Positions 17,752-25,790 of a DNA stretch of 64,000 bases are shown here, piece by piece. The notes under the pieces are model-generated. The model ran no database searches. It was not told the origin of the DNA and saw nothing but the letters and a program-made list of their open reading frames with translations. This DNA comes from Gemmatimonadota bacterium. Lineage in GTDB: Bacteria > Gemmatimonadota > Gemmatimonadetes > Gemmatimonadales > GWC2-71-9. Location of the stretch: NCBI GenBank assembly GCA_003221985.1, contig QHUQ01000050.1, positions 6,557 through 70,556 on the forward strand, given 5' to 3'. Position 1 is the first letter of the stretch. The number at the start of each line of letters is the position of its first letter. Position numbers and translations under genes: made by a program.

Positions 17752-17792
17752 CGATCAGCTGTCGCGCGCTGACCAAGCGCTTCGGGGACGTC

Positions 17793-18683
17793 GTGGCGGT
17801 CGCCGGCCTCGATCTCACGGTCGCTGCCGGCGAGTGCTTCGGCCTGCTCGGCCCGAACGGGGCGGGGAAGACGACGACCATCGAAATCCTCGAGGGCCTC
17901 ACGCCGCCCGACAGCGGCGCCGTCGAGATCCTGGGCACACCGTGGCGCGACGGCGCGGAGGGGCGGGCGCTGCGCGAACGGCTCGGCATTCAGCTGCAAG
18001 AAACCCAGCTCGCCGACAAACTCACGGTCAGCGAGACGCTCTCCCTGTTTCGCTCGTTCTACCAACAGTCCCATACGGTGGAGGAAGTGCTCGCGCTGGT
18101 CGAGCTCGAGGAGAAGCGCCACGCGCGGGTCGTGACGCTCTCCGGCGGGCAGAAGCAGCGCCTGGCCGTCGCCTGCGCCCTGGTGAGCAAGCCCGAGCTG
18201 TTGTTCCTCGACGAGCCGACGACCGGCCTCGACCCGCAGTCGCGGCGCCAGCTGTGGGAAATCATCCGGCGCTTCCGCGCCGCGGGCGGCACCGTGCTGC
18301 TCACGACGCATTACATGGAGGAAGCCGAGCGGCTGTGCGACCGCGTCGCGATCATGGATCACGGCAAGATCATCGCGCTCGGCACGCCGCGCGAGCTGAT
18401 CGCCACGCTCGGCGCGGAGCACGTCGTCGAGTTCGCGCTCAGCGAAGGAACGCCCGACGACCTGATCGACCGGCTGCGGCACTTGGGCGGCGTGACCGCG
18501 GTGCGATCTGGGGCGGACGGGGGGGGGCTCGCATTGACCGTCACCGAGCTGCATCGCACCCTGCCCGCGCTGCTCGCCCTGTTGCAGCAACGCCAGCTCG
18601 AGCTGTCGCTGCTGACGACGCATCACGCGACGCTCGACGACGTCTTCGTCGCGCTCACCGGACGGCAGCTCCGTGGTACGTGA
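17793..18683 (+). CDS. ABC-2 type exporter ATP-binding protein (start uncertain)
   Basis: About 296 residues from GTG 17793, with Walker A GPNGAGKTT, signature LSGGQKQRLAVACAL, Walker B LLFLDEPTTGLDPQ and a C-terminal domain of the drug/polysaccharide exporter group. Homology clearly begins earlier: the frame reads ISCRALTKRFGDVVAVAGL from 17754, the normal first strand of these ATPases, but no ATG, GTG or TTG exists in that frame back through the hexamer repeat. Real initiation may be at ATC 17754 or CTG 17769, or by frameshifting from the previous gene. It overlaps the permease gene by 11 bp. Confidence 0.88.
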   Translation: MAVAGLDLTVAAGECFGLLGPNGAGKTTTIEILEGLTPPDSGAVEILGTPWRDGAEGRALRERLGIQLQETQLADKLTVSETLSLFRSFYQQSHTVEEVLALVELEEKRHARVVTLSGGQKQRLAVACALVSKPELLFLDEPTTGLDPQSRRQLWEIIRRFRAAGGTVLLTTHYMEEAERLCDRVAIMDHGKIIALGTPRELIATLGAEHVVEFALSEGTPDDLIDRLRHLGGVTAVRSGADGGGLALTVTELHRTLPALLALLQQRQLELSLLTTHHATLDDVFVALTGRQLRGT

Positions 18684-19707
18684 GCATCCGATGTTCCAGC
18701 TGGCACTCGCGCGGATGCGCGAGTTCTACCGCGAGCCGGAAGCGGTGTTCTGGGTCTTCGGCTTCCCCATCGTGCTCGCGTTCGCGCTGGGCCTCGCGTT
18801 CCGCAATACCGGGCCGGGAGAGCTCCAGGTCGGCGTGGCACGAGGGCCCGGCGACAGCGCGCTCGCCGCGACGCTCGATTCGTCCCCGCGACTGATTGCC
18901 GCCGTGCTCGATACGGCGACGGCGCGCCTGCGGCTGCGCACCGGCCGCGTCGCGCTGCTCGTGGTGGCGGGCGATTCGCTGGTGTACCGCTACGATTCGA
19001 CCCGCACCGACAGCCGGCTCGCGCGGCTCGAAGTCGACGACGTCGTGCAGCGCGCGCGGGGGCGCAGGGATCGCGCCGTCGTGCGCGACGACCGCGTCGT
19101 CGCACCGGGATCACGCTACATCGACTTCCTGATTCCCGGGCTCCTGGGAATGAACCTGCTGGGCAGCGGGATCTGGGGGGTCGGCTTCTCGGTGGTGCAG
19201 GCGCGCCAGAAGAAGCTGCTCAAGCGCTACATGGCGACGCCGATGCGGCGCAGCCACTACCTGCTCAGCTTCATCCTGTCGCGGCTCGTCTTTCTGATTC
19301 TCGAGGTCGTGGCGCTGGTGGGGTTCGGGTGGCTGTTGTTCGGCGTTGCCGTGCGCGGCTCGTTCGTGACCCTGGCGGGGATCACGATCCTGGGGGCGTT
19401 TGCGTTCGCGGGCCTGGGCCTGCTGGTCGCGAGCCGGGCGCGCACGATCGAGGGCGTCTCAGGGTTGATGAACCTCGTGATGCTGCCGATGTGGATTCTT
19501 TCGGGGACGTTCTTCTCTTACGCCCGGTTCCCCGACGCGATGATTCCGTTCGTCAAAGCGCTGCCGCTCACGGCGCTCAACGACGCGCTGCGTGCGGTGA
19601 TGATCGACGGTGCCGCCCTGCCGACGCTGGGCGCCCCACTCGCGATCGTCGTAGTCTGGGGCGCCGTCAGCTTCGTGGTCGCGCTGAAGATCTTCCGCTG
19701 GAGGTAG
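18673..19707 (+). CDS. ABC-2 type exporter permease
   Basis: 344 residues. One N-terminal membrane segment (about 22-42), a periplasmic domain of about 120 residues, then five C-terminal membrane segments (about 160-340), the standard ABC-2 topology. The motif LLKRYMATPMRRSHYLLSF is the cytoplasmic ABC-2 loop. It starts at GTG 18673 and forms a dimer working with the preceding ATPase. Substrate unknown; the ATPase type is found with multidrug, lantibiotic and polysaccharide exporters. It ends one base before the convergent cupredoxin gene. Confidence 0.9.
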   Translation: MVREHPMFQLALARMREFYREPEAVFWVFGFPIVLAFALGLAFRNTGPGELQVGVARGPGDSALAATLDSSPRLIAAVLDTATARLRLRTGRVALLVVAGDSLVYRYDSTRTDSRLARLEVDDVVQRARGRRDRAVVRDDRVVAPGSRYIDFLIPGLLGMNLLGSGIWGVGFSVVQARQKKLLKRYMATPMRRSHYLLSFILSRLVFLILEVVALVGFGWLLFGVAVRGSFVTLAGITILGAFAFAGLGLLVASRARTIEGVSGLMNLVMLPMWILSGTFFSYARFPDAMIPFVKALPLTALNDALRAVMIDGAALPTLGAPLAIVVVWGAVSFVVALKIFRWR

Positions 19708-19708
19708 C

Positions 19709-20107
19709 CTACGGGGTGACGATCACCGTTCCATGCATCTGCGCGTGGAACATGCAGTAATACGTGAAAGTCCCTGCCGTCGTGAACGTGTGGTCGTATT
19801 TGTCGCCCTGTATTGGATTTCCATAGGGATCGGTCCCTGTCCCGCCAAGCGTGCCGCTATCGAATGATCCATTGTCCGCCGTCGCGGTGTGCGGGACCGT
19901 TCCCGAGTTAGTCCATCGTACCGGCGTGCTCTTCGCGATCGTGATCGTATCAGGGCTGAACTGATATTCCGAGATCGTGACGAACACGGTGCCGGGGGGG
20001 GGCGGTGGCGCGGGTGGGGGAGGCGGGGGCGGTGGGTTACCACCGTATCCGGTACTGGAGCCGCAGGCAACAAGGGACGCAAGCAACAAACCGCAGCACA
20101 GGCGCAT
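19709..20107 (-). CDS. Cupredoxin (plastocyanin-like) lipoprotein
   Basis: 132 residues. A lipoprotein signal ends LASLVAC; then a proline-rich linker (encoded by C-runs) leads to a single cupredoxin domain. Type 1 copper ligands are recognisable: the first His in VPHTA, then Cys, His and Met in YYCMFHAQMHGTV. Expected role: one-electron carrier or copper-binding protein anchored to a membrane facing the periplasm. It is similar in layout to the cupredoxin lipoprotein at 58347-58697. Strand order and ligands are clear; the redox partner is unknown. Confidence 0.88.
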   Translation of the reverse strand: MRLCCGLLLASLVACGSSTGYGGNPPPPPPPPAPPPPPGTVFVTISEYQFSPDTITIAKSTPVRWTNSGTVPHTATADNGSFDSGTLGGTGTDPYGNPIQGDKYDHTFTTAGTFTYYCMFHAQMHGTVIVTP

Positions 20108-20122
20108 AAGCTCCTCCGCTCG

Positions 20123-21853
20123 TCAGCTCTCCGGTCGAAACAGCGCGGCCAATCGCCGCAGGAACCCGCCCAGCGCGCCCCTCACAGCCGACTGAAACGC
20201 GCCGGCGGAGTGAAACCGCTCAGCGGGATCGCTGCGCAATGCTCGCTTCAGCAAGTCCTCGAGCTCGCGCGGAACGTCGCGACGCTCGGCAGTAAGCGGC
20301 GGTACGTCGTCGATCGCCTGCCGAGCGAGAATCTGCTCGGGCGTCTTCCCACTGAACGGCGGCCTGCCCAACAATGCGAAATAAGCGACCGCGGCGAGGG
20401 AATACAAGTCGGCTCTTTGGTCTACGCGTTCCCCTAGCAGCTGTTCCGGCGCTGCGAATTGCGGTGTCCCGCTGCGGGACGTCGCCCCGCCGAAGCGCGC
20501 GCCGCCCCGCAACGCGAGCGCCAACCCGAAATCGGTGATGCGCAGCCGGCCGTCGGGCTCGATCAGCATGGTTTCCGGTTTCAAGTCGCGGTGAATCAGC
20601 CCCACGCTGTGCGCGTGCTCGAGTGCCGAGAGGCCCTCCGTGAGCAATCGCTCCGCCTGGTCGAGCGAGAACGGGCCGTGGCGGTGAATCACCTGCGCCA
20701 GGTTGGAGCCGGGGACGTACTCCATGGTGTACCAGGTGAGTCCGGCGCGCCCCATAATGTCGAGAATCGCGACGATGTTCGGATGGCGCAGCCGGGCCGC
20801 GAGCTGCGCCTCGCGCCGGAAGCGCTCCATCACGCCGGGATCCGTGATCAGCGCGGGATGCAGGACTTTGATCGCGACGTCACGCTCCAGCGCCAGGTCG
20901 CGGGCGCGATACACGCGGCCAAATCCTCCCGCGCCGATTTCCTCCAGCAGCTCGTAATCGTCGCCCAGCGCGCGGCGCAGGCGCCGCTCGAACCCCGACT
21001 CCGTCACGAGGGGCGCGGCCGCCGGGACCTGGAAGGTGCCCGCGTCGTTCACGAAGTCCTCCAGCATTTCGGTCGCCGTGTAGTAGCGGTCCTTGGGCAC
21101 GCGTGACAGCCCGCGTGTGATGACGCGCTCGACCGCCGCGGGAATCGCCTGCCGCAGCTGCGTCGGTGGAATGATCTTCGCCGCGTCGACATCCGGCGCG
21201 AGACCGGTCAGGGCCGCGTAGATGTTTGCCGTGACGGTGTACACGTCGCTCGACGGCTCGCCTGCCTCACCGGCGCGCACTTCGGGCGCCATGTACGCGG
21301 CACTGGCATCGTCCGTCTGCAGCGGCGCCAGGTAGGGCAGGCACCAGTTGGAGTAGCGGAGGTCGGTAATGACGCCTTGGCCGCCGGTATTGATCATCAG
21401 CGTCGATGGCACGATGCGGCGCATGATGATGCCGCGCGCGTGAGCGTGCTCGAGCGCCGAGAGCAGATCGCGGATCAGCGACATCGACTGCGGGATCGGG
21501 CGAGGCCCGCGCCGCAGCGCGTCCGCCAGACTCTCGCCCTCGACCCAGTTGGCCGTCCGGTACGCGAACGTCGCGATCTCGCCGGCGGCATAGACGTGCC
21601 GGATCGCCGGATGGTCGAGCGCCGCGAGCGTCTCGGTTTCGCGCATGAACCACGCGCGGCCGGGAGCCTCGGCGGCGAGGTGGACCCGGATCGCCACGTG
21701 GCGCTTCAGCACGCGATCCCACGCGTGATACAGCGCGCGGTCCGACGACAGCGCCACCAGATTGTCCAACCGGAACGCCGGCTCCAACGCGCGCAGCGCG
21801 TCGTCGAGCAGGCCGGCGGGCGGTGTCTGTTGCGGTGCCGTAGTGACGGGCAT
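20123..21853 (-). CDS. Tandem pseudokinase-Ser/Thr protein kinase
   Basis: 576 residues from ATG 21853 (GTG 21937 would add 28). Two Hanks-type kinase domains lie in tandem. The first (about 15-270) is degenerate: the VAIK Lys is Arg (VAIRV), the HRD loop reads MRRIVP and DFG reads TDLRYS. The second (about 295-560) has a GAGGFGRVYRA P-loop, VAIKVL, HRDLKPE, TDFGLA and APEQ. Notably the catalytic-loop Asn after HRDLKPE is Thr. No membrane segment is seen, so it should be cytoplasmic. The arrangement suggests that the pseudokinase regulates the active domain. The 15-bp gap to the cupredoxin gene suggests co-transcription. Confidence 0.9.
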   Translation of the reverse strand: MPVTTAPQQTPPAGLLDDALRALEPAFRLDNLVALSSDRALYHAWDRVLKRHVAIRVHLAAEAPGRAWFMRETETLAALDHPAIRHVYAAGEIATFAYRTANWVEGESLADALRRGPRPIPQSMSLIRDLLSALEHAHARGIIMRRIVPSTLMINTGGQGVITDLRYSNWCLPYLAPLQTDDASAAYMAPEVRAGEAGEPSSDVYTVTANIYAALTGLAPDVDAAKIIPPTQLRQAIPAAVERVITRGLSRVPKDRYYTATEMLEDFVNDAGTFQVPAAAPLVTESGFERRLRRALGDDYELLEEIGAGGFGRVYRARDLALERDVAIKVLHPALITDPGVMERFRREAQLAARLRHPNIVAILDIMGRAGLTWYTMEYVPGSNLAQVIHRHGPFSLDQAERLLTEGLSALEHAHSVGLIHRDLKPETMLIEPDGRLRITDFGLALALRGGARFGGATSRSGTPQFAAPEQLLGERVDQRADLYSLAAVAYFALLGRPPFSGKTPEQILARQAIDDVPPLTAERRDVPRELEDLLKRALRSDPAERFHSAGAFQSAVRGALGGFLRRLAALFRPES

Positions 21854-21953
21854 CACATTGGTCGGAGCACGTCGATCGGGCGTCTGCACGGCCGAGAAAT
21901 GTAGCCAGTCGGTTCGGCTGGCACGAATCACGCGCACGTCGCAGATTGGGTCT

Positions 21954-22181
21954 ATGACCGATCTGCGTCACCGCGTCGAGCGGCGCGTCCGGCCGGAACG
22001 CCGCTCCGGGCTGGATCGCCGGATCGCGGAACGGCGAACCCGTGACGACGACGTGCTGGTGGATCGGCGTGGACTCGCCCCACGACGCGGCCGGGTCGAG
22101 CGCCGATCACTCCGCCAACGCCGCACACTGAAGGACCGGCGCGGCTCGGGACTGACGTTCAAAGAGGTCACTGCTTCGTAA
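21954..22181 (+). CDS. Small Arg-rich repeat protein (possible)
   Basis: 75 residues from ATG 21954 built of repeated arginine pairs (VERRVRPERRSGLDRRIAERR and similar, with a spacing of about 5-8 residues). The pattern resembles the RRSGxDRR tails seen in some PilZ- and signalling-associated bacterial proteins. There is no recognisable fold. It is divergent from the kinase and its end overlaps the convergent hydrolase gene by 14 bp. It may be a basic nucleic-acid or membrane-binding protein, or a chance frame in GC-rich DNA; the regular repeat argues for coding. Confidence 0.4.
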   Translation: MTDLRHRVERRVRPERRSGLDRRIAERRTRDDDVLVDRRGLAPRRGRVERRSLRQRRTLKDRRGSGLTFKEVTAS

Positions 22182-23196
22182 TCCGCACCACCGCCCACCC
22201 GACACGCGCCGCGCGCGCGTAGCGCGCGTCCAGCAGGTAGATCGTGTTGCTGTCGACGTCGGCTACGAGAAACCGGGCGAACTGCGCCATGGCGCGCCCC
22301 TCGCGCGTCTCGCGCAGCGCGCGTGCGACGGCGGGACTCCGCAGGTTCCGCGGCAATCGCCAGTCGTCTCCCGCAACCGTATCGACACCGGCATACACGG
22401 CTTCCCAGGTAAACGGTTGTCCGATGTTGGTGAGCGCCGCCCACGACGCCGCGGTGCCAAACCGCTGCGTCGCCGTCCGACGGATCCCGGCTTTGCGCTG
22501 GGCGCCCACGATACCTTGCGCACCGGCATAGAGCGCCAGCAGCAACAAGGCAAACGCTGCCGCGCGTTGCCGGCCCACCGGTCCGAACCAGTAGCGAATC
22601 CATCCAACCGCCGCGACGAGGCACACGACCCCATAAACCACGAGCACCCAGCGCGCGACGATATCACCAGCGCGCAGCACAAAGACCGTGAACGTGCCGC
22701 CTACGACCAGCGCTCCCGCGAGCGGTATCCAGTGGCGCTCGGCACCCCACGCAAGGGCGACCAGGGGGACGAGCCAGAAGAAGGGATCGACAACCGCTAC
22801 CCAGTCGAGGTAATACCACGTCCCACTCCAGGGAAGAAACGGGCGCCACCCATAGGAGCCCTGCCAATCCAGATAAAGGTGGCTCACCAACGCCGCGCCA
22901 ATGCAGGCGGCCAGCCAGTGCCACGGCGGCGCCGTACGGGGTCGCAGCAGACGCCAGCCGCCGCCCACCAGGAGTGTGAGCGCGACGATCTCGATGCACG
23001 CGGCGGCGAGGGAATGCGTGATGCCGCGATGCAGCACCAGATAATCGGCCCTCGTTCCCGGAAGCCCGATGAACAGCTCGGTCCAGTCGGGCGCGTTGGC
23101 GGCCACGATGCCGATCACGCCGGCGCGCGGCACATGACGATCGGCAACGGCGCGGCCGATCACTGCACCAACCAGGGCGTGGGCGAGATTGTCCAT
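22168..23196 (-). CDS. Membrane-bound metal-dependent hydrolase family protein (YdjM/DUF457)
   Basis: 342 residues. The N-terminal half holds the family signature: HALVGAVIGRA, then APDWTEL and HRGITHSLA, and SHLYLDW, with conserved His/Asp positions thought to bind metal. Four to six hydrophobic segments follow (about 60-200), and a soluble C-terminal domain of about 130 residues. Function in the family is poorly defined (inner-membrane, predicted hydrolase). ATG 23196. Upstream lies the small secreted protein gene on the same strand, 83 bp away. Confidence 0.87.
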   Translation of the reverse strand: MDNLAHALVGAVIGRAVADRHVPRAGVIGIVAANAPDWTELFIGLPGTRADYLVLHRGITHSLAAACIEIVALTLLVGGGWRLLRPRTAPPWHWLAACIGAALVSHLYLDWQGSYGWRPFLPWSGTWYYLDWVAVVDPFFWLVPLVALAWGAERHWIPLAGALVVGGTFTVFVLRAGDIVARWVLVVYGVVCLVAAVGWIRYWFGPVGRQRAAAFALLLLALYAGAQGIVGAQRKAGIRRTATQRFGTAASWAALTNIGQPFTWEAVYAGVDTVAGDDWRLPRNLRSPAVARALRETREGRAMAQFARFLVADVDSNTIYLLDARYARAARVGWAVVRITKQ

Positions 23197-23279
23197 CGCT
23201 ACACGATGCGCGACGACCTCGCGGCGCGCTGCGCCAGCGGCTCGGCATCTCGGTAGACCTGCTGCGTCTGTTGCGTCTG

Positions 23280-23552
23280 TTAGTTACGTGAGTAATCCAC
23301 CGTCACCACCAGAGTGCGCGGATCGGTTGCGGCCCGGGCCCTCGAGACTTGAGCTACTGTCGCGACAGTATGCGCGCTCTCGATGCGGGAATCGGCAACC
23401 GCCTGGCGGACCAGCGACAGCGCCTCGAAGCCCTGGCGGGTGTCGACCACGGTCGCGGAGGCTTGCACCGTGCCACGAGCTTGGGCTTCTGCACTCTGGC
23501 CCACCAGCATCAGCGCGCCAACGACCAGGACCGCTACTAGACCGAACCGCAT
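23280..23552 (-). CDS. Small secreted protein, unknown function
   Basis: 90 residues from ATG 23552, preceded by GGAG at a suitable distance. A clear signal peptide (about 1-24, cleavage after AEAQA) leaves a mature part of about 65 residues ending TLVVTVDYSRN. That ending resembles the last strand of DUF4402 subunits (for example ITMTVVY), but the protein is too short for the domain. It is divergent from the fimbria-like operon across 354 bp, so it could be an accessory of it. No family recognised. Confidence 0.7.
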   Translation of the reverse strand: MRFGLVAVLVVGALMLVGQSAEAQARGTVQASATVVDTRQGFEALSLVRQAVADSRIESAHTVATVAQVSRARAATDPRTLVVTVDYSRN

Positions 23553-23906
23553 TCCCTGCTCCGTTGTGTGAGGAACCGCTTGATTTCTGGGTCTCACTAG
23601 GGCAGGCTATGTGCCGTTCAATTGTAACGAGCTAAAACGTCACGTGAAGGGGAGTTAGACGATTCTGTGGCTCGTCGTCATGCCCCGCGAACTGTCAACT
23701 ATTACGACACCGGCCCTCTATTGCGTTAGCTAAGTCAATGTCCTATTTTGGCTTCCGCCTTTTCGAGCCATTTCGTAAAGAAATTTGACACTGCCCAAGA
23801 AATTGGCGTCTGGCATAAGCCTTGCCTTGGCGAGGCTCCGGAATGATGGAGGAGCCGAATGGCACTCCAGCTGACTAATAGCTCGACACCAAAACAGGAG
23901 TACGAA
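23553..23906. other. 354-bp intergenic region upstream of the DUF4402 operon
   Basis: This is the only gene-free stretch longer than 300 bp. It is less GC-rich than its surroundings. It contains a sigma-54 promoter match (23811-23826), a weaker sigma-70-like pair (TTGCGT at 23721, TATTTT at 23744, spacing 17) and an inverted TGTC-N9-GACA (23693-23709). No gene is seen in it. Confidence 0.7.
23811..23826 (+). promoter_or_regulatory. Sigma-54 (RpoN) promoter for DUF4402 operon
   Basis: TGGCATAAGCCTTGCC fits the -24/-12 consensus TGGCACR-N4-TTGCW, with one deviation in the -24 box and one at the final W, and with the GG and GC dinucleotides exactly 10 bp apart. Transcription would start near 23836, leaving a leader of about 70 bases before the first subunit gene. 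A sigma-54 promoter implies an enhancer-binding activator; none is encoded in the window. Confidence 0.6.
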
Positions 23907-24404
23907 ATGCGCAGCATCACGAAGCTGTCCCTGGTTGTAGCCGCCCTCGGCATGACGGGCACGGCACTCCAGGCCCAGACGAACAACGCCGCCATAACGG
24001 CGACGGCAAGCGTAGCGACGCCGATCAACGTGGTTGGCGCCCAGCAGTTGAGCTTCGGGAACGTGTTCCCGGGCGTGAACAAGACGGTCGCCGCGACTGA
24101 CGTCACGAACGGCGGCCGCTTTGACGTCACGGGCCAGACGAGCACTCCCGTCACGCTGTCGTTTACGCTCCCCGCGACGCTGTCGTCCGGCGGTAACACC
24201 ATGCCGATCGTCAGCTACACGGGTGTGCATGCGCTGCTCGCCACGCAGGCTGGTGGTATCGCGTTCTCGCCCGCAGCGGGCGCGAACCCCACCCTCAGCG
24301 GTACCGGTGCGCTGTTCGTGTGGGTCGGCGCGCAGGTGCAGCCGGCAACGAACCAGGTGGCTGGTGTCTACACAGGTTCGATCACCATGACGGTGGTCTA
24401 CTAA
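23907..24404 (+). CDS. DUF4402 fimbria-like subunit 1 (likely major)
   Basis: 165 residues from ATG 23907, with SD AGGAG 7 bases upstream. Signal peptide to about residue 23 (ALQAQ). The mature part is one DUF4402 beta-sandwich: LSFGNVFPGVNKTV near its start, GGRFDVTGQTSTPVTLSFTLP in the centre and the closing VAGVYTGSITMTVVY. Known members are surface or secreted proteins, often beside chaperone/usher genes. As first gene behind the promoter, and followed by a strong stem-loop, it is the best candidate for the abundant structural subunit. An in-frame ATG at 23859 is rejected because it lacks a fitting SD and precedes the signal peptide. Confidence 0.85.
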   Translation: MRSITKLSLVVAALGMTGTALQAQTNNAAITATASVATPINVVGAQQLSFGNVFPGVNKTVAATDVTNGGRFDVTGQTSTPVTLSFTLPATLSSGGNTMPIVSYTGVHALLATQAGGIAFSPAAGANPTLSGTGALFVWVGAQVQPATNQVAGVYTGSITMTVVY

Positions 24405-24432
24405 GCGAAGGACTTGGCGTCGAGCTGATGGC

Positions 24433-24467
24433 GCGCCGGCAGGGGACTCAAGTTCCTCTGCCGGCGC
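24433..24467 (+). promoter_or_regulatory. Strong intra-operon stem-loop after subunit 1
   Basis: A 10-bp perfect stem GCGCCGGCAG / CTGCCGGCGC extends inward by four further pairs (one G-U) around a 7-base loop. It lies in the 88-bp gap between the first and second DUF4402 genes and has no T-tract. A likely role is partial attenuation or 3'-end stabilisation of the subunit 1 message, giving excess major subunit. Confidence 0.6.
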
Positions 24468-24492
24468 TGTCGCAAGCAGACGCACTCAACGC

Positions 24493-24957
24493 ATGAAACA
24501 GGGATCGTGGTTCGCGATCGGAGCGATGCTGCTCGCCGTGCCGCTGGGGGCACAGGGCAAGCCGCTGACGGTCACCGGTGTGCGCGGCGTGACGTTCGGC
24601 GCAGTGCTGCCCGGTGTCCCACGCGTGGTGTTACGCACCGATCCGGCGAACAGCGGTCAGTTCGACATCAAGGGTCCGAAGGGCAACGTGTTGTTGTCGT
24701 TCGTGCTGCCGTTGACGATGACCGGTCCGAGCGGTGCGCTCATGCCCCTCGCGTTCGGGTCGAGTGACGCCGGCTACTCGACAACTCAGGCCATTGGGAG
24801 TCAAGTGGGATTCGATCCGAAGCAGCCGTTCACGGCGGCGATTCCGAACAATGGCCGGGCCTCGGTCTTCATTGGTGCCACCGCCAATGCGGCGACCAAC
24901 CAGCGCGCCGGCGCATACACCGCGACGATCATTCTCAACGTGACGGTGCTGCCGTGA
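24493..24957 (+). CDS. DUF4402 fimbria-like subunit 2
   Basis: 154 residues from ATG 24493. Signal peptide to about residue 20 (VPLGAQG). DUF4402-type mature domain: VTGVRGVTFGAVLPGVPRVV, GQFDIKGPKGNVLLSFVLP, and the final RAGAYTATIILNVTVLP. It is shorter and more divergent than subunit 1, and probably a minor or adaptor subunit. Its stop overlaps the chaperone gene start by one base (24957). Confidence 0.82.
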   Translation: MKQGSWFAIGAMLLAVPLGAQGKPLTVTGVRGVTFGAVLPGVPRVVLRTDPANSGQFDIKGPKGNVLLSFVLPLTMTGPSGALMPLAFGSSDAGYSTTQAIGSQVGFDPKQPFTAAIPNNGRASVFIGATANAATNQRAGAYTATIILNVTVLP

Positions 24958-25790
24958 TGCGCGCCCTCGGCGTCGCCTGGGTGCTGGCGCTCGGCAGCGC
25001 GTCGCTCGCCGCGCAGGGCGTGATGGTCGCCCCACACGCGGTCTTCATCGATCACCGCCTGCGCAGCGGCTCAGTCCTGCTCTACAATCCGGGCACCGAG
25101 CCCGTCGAAGTCACCATCTCCACGCTGTTCGGTTATCCGGTGACGGACTCGACCGGATCGATTGCGCTGCGCACCGTCGACGCGCCCGATTCGACGTTGC
25201 CCTCGGCGCTGGCGTGGATTCAGGCCTTCCCCCGGCGCCTCACCGTGGCGCCGCGCGAGCGCCAGACGGTCCGCTTGCTGGCTCGCCCGCCCGTCGGGCT
25301 CGCCGACGGGGAATACTGGTTGCGTCTCGTCATCGCGGCGCAGGCTGGTCACGTGCCGATCACCGGCGTCGGAGATACGACAGCGATTCGGGTCGGCCTG
25401 ACGCTCGAAGTGCGCACGATCATCGGCGTGAATTATCGCAAAGGTCCCGTCACGACGAGCGTCGGCTTGTCGCATGTCCGTGCCCAACTCATGGGCGACA
25501 CGCTGGTCACCTGGGGCCGGCTCGAGCGCCGCGGCAATGCGGCCTTCATCGGCATGATTCGCGAGACGCTCGTCGATTCCACCGGGGCGGTGCGCGCGTC
25601 GTACAACTCGCCTATCGGCGTCTACTTCACGATGGAGCCGCGCCTCGCGACCGTGGTCGCGCCGCCGCGGCTGCCGCGCGGCCGGTATTGGCTGCGCTAC
25701 GAGGTGGTCACCGAGCGCGAGGATCTCGACCCCGCGGTCGTGCTGAAGGCTCCCGCAGTCCGTGACTCCGTGCAGCTGGTCGTTCCGTGA
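24957..25790 (+). CDS. Periplasmic pilus-chaperone-like protein
   Basis: 277 residues from ATG 24957 (or GTG 24954). A signal peptide (ALGSASLAAQG) is followed by two beta-sandwich regions: an N-terminal one beginning VMVAPHAVFIDHRLRSGSVLLYNPGTEPVEVTI, which has the layout of the first domain of fimbrial chaperones, and a second ending in RYWLRYEVVTERED. The segment PRERQTVRLLARPP matches the chaperone position before the subunit-capping strand. Its location between subunit and usher-like genes supports a role in folding and capping DUF4402 subunits in the periplasm. Sequence similarity to the classical FimC/PapD group is weak; the alpha/Ecp-type chaperones are the closer comparison. Confidence 0.68.
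   Translation: MRALGVAWVLALGSASLAAQGVMVAPHAVFIDHRLRSGSVLLYNPGTEPVEVTISTLFGYPVTDSTGSIALRTVDAPDSTLPSALAWIQAFPRRLTVAPRERQTVRLLARPPVGLADGEYWLRLVIAAQAGHVPITGVGDTTAIRVGLTLEVRTIIGVNYRKGPVTTSVGLSHVRAQLMGDTLVTWGRLERRGNAAFIGMIRETLVDSTGAVRASYNSPIGVYFTMEPRLATVVAPPRLPRGRYWLRYEVVTEREDLDPAVVLKAPAVRDSVQLVVP

Noticed and set aside
23785..23790. TTGACA, a perfect -35 box
   Set aside because: No acceptable -10 box occurs 16-18 bases downstream; it overlaps the better-supported sigma-54 region.
23769..23865. Possible structured riboswitch (GAAA-loop hairpin, GGC-AUAA-GCC, closing stem GCCATT/AATGGC) resembling a c-di-GMP leader
   Set aside because: The conserved c-di-GMP aptamer core is absent, and the sigma-54 promoter would start transcription inside the proposed structure.
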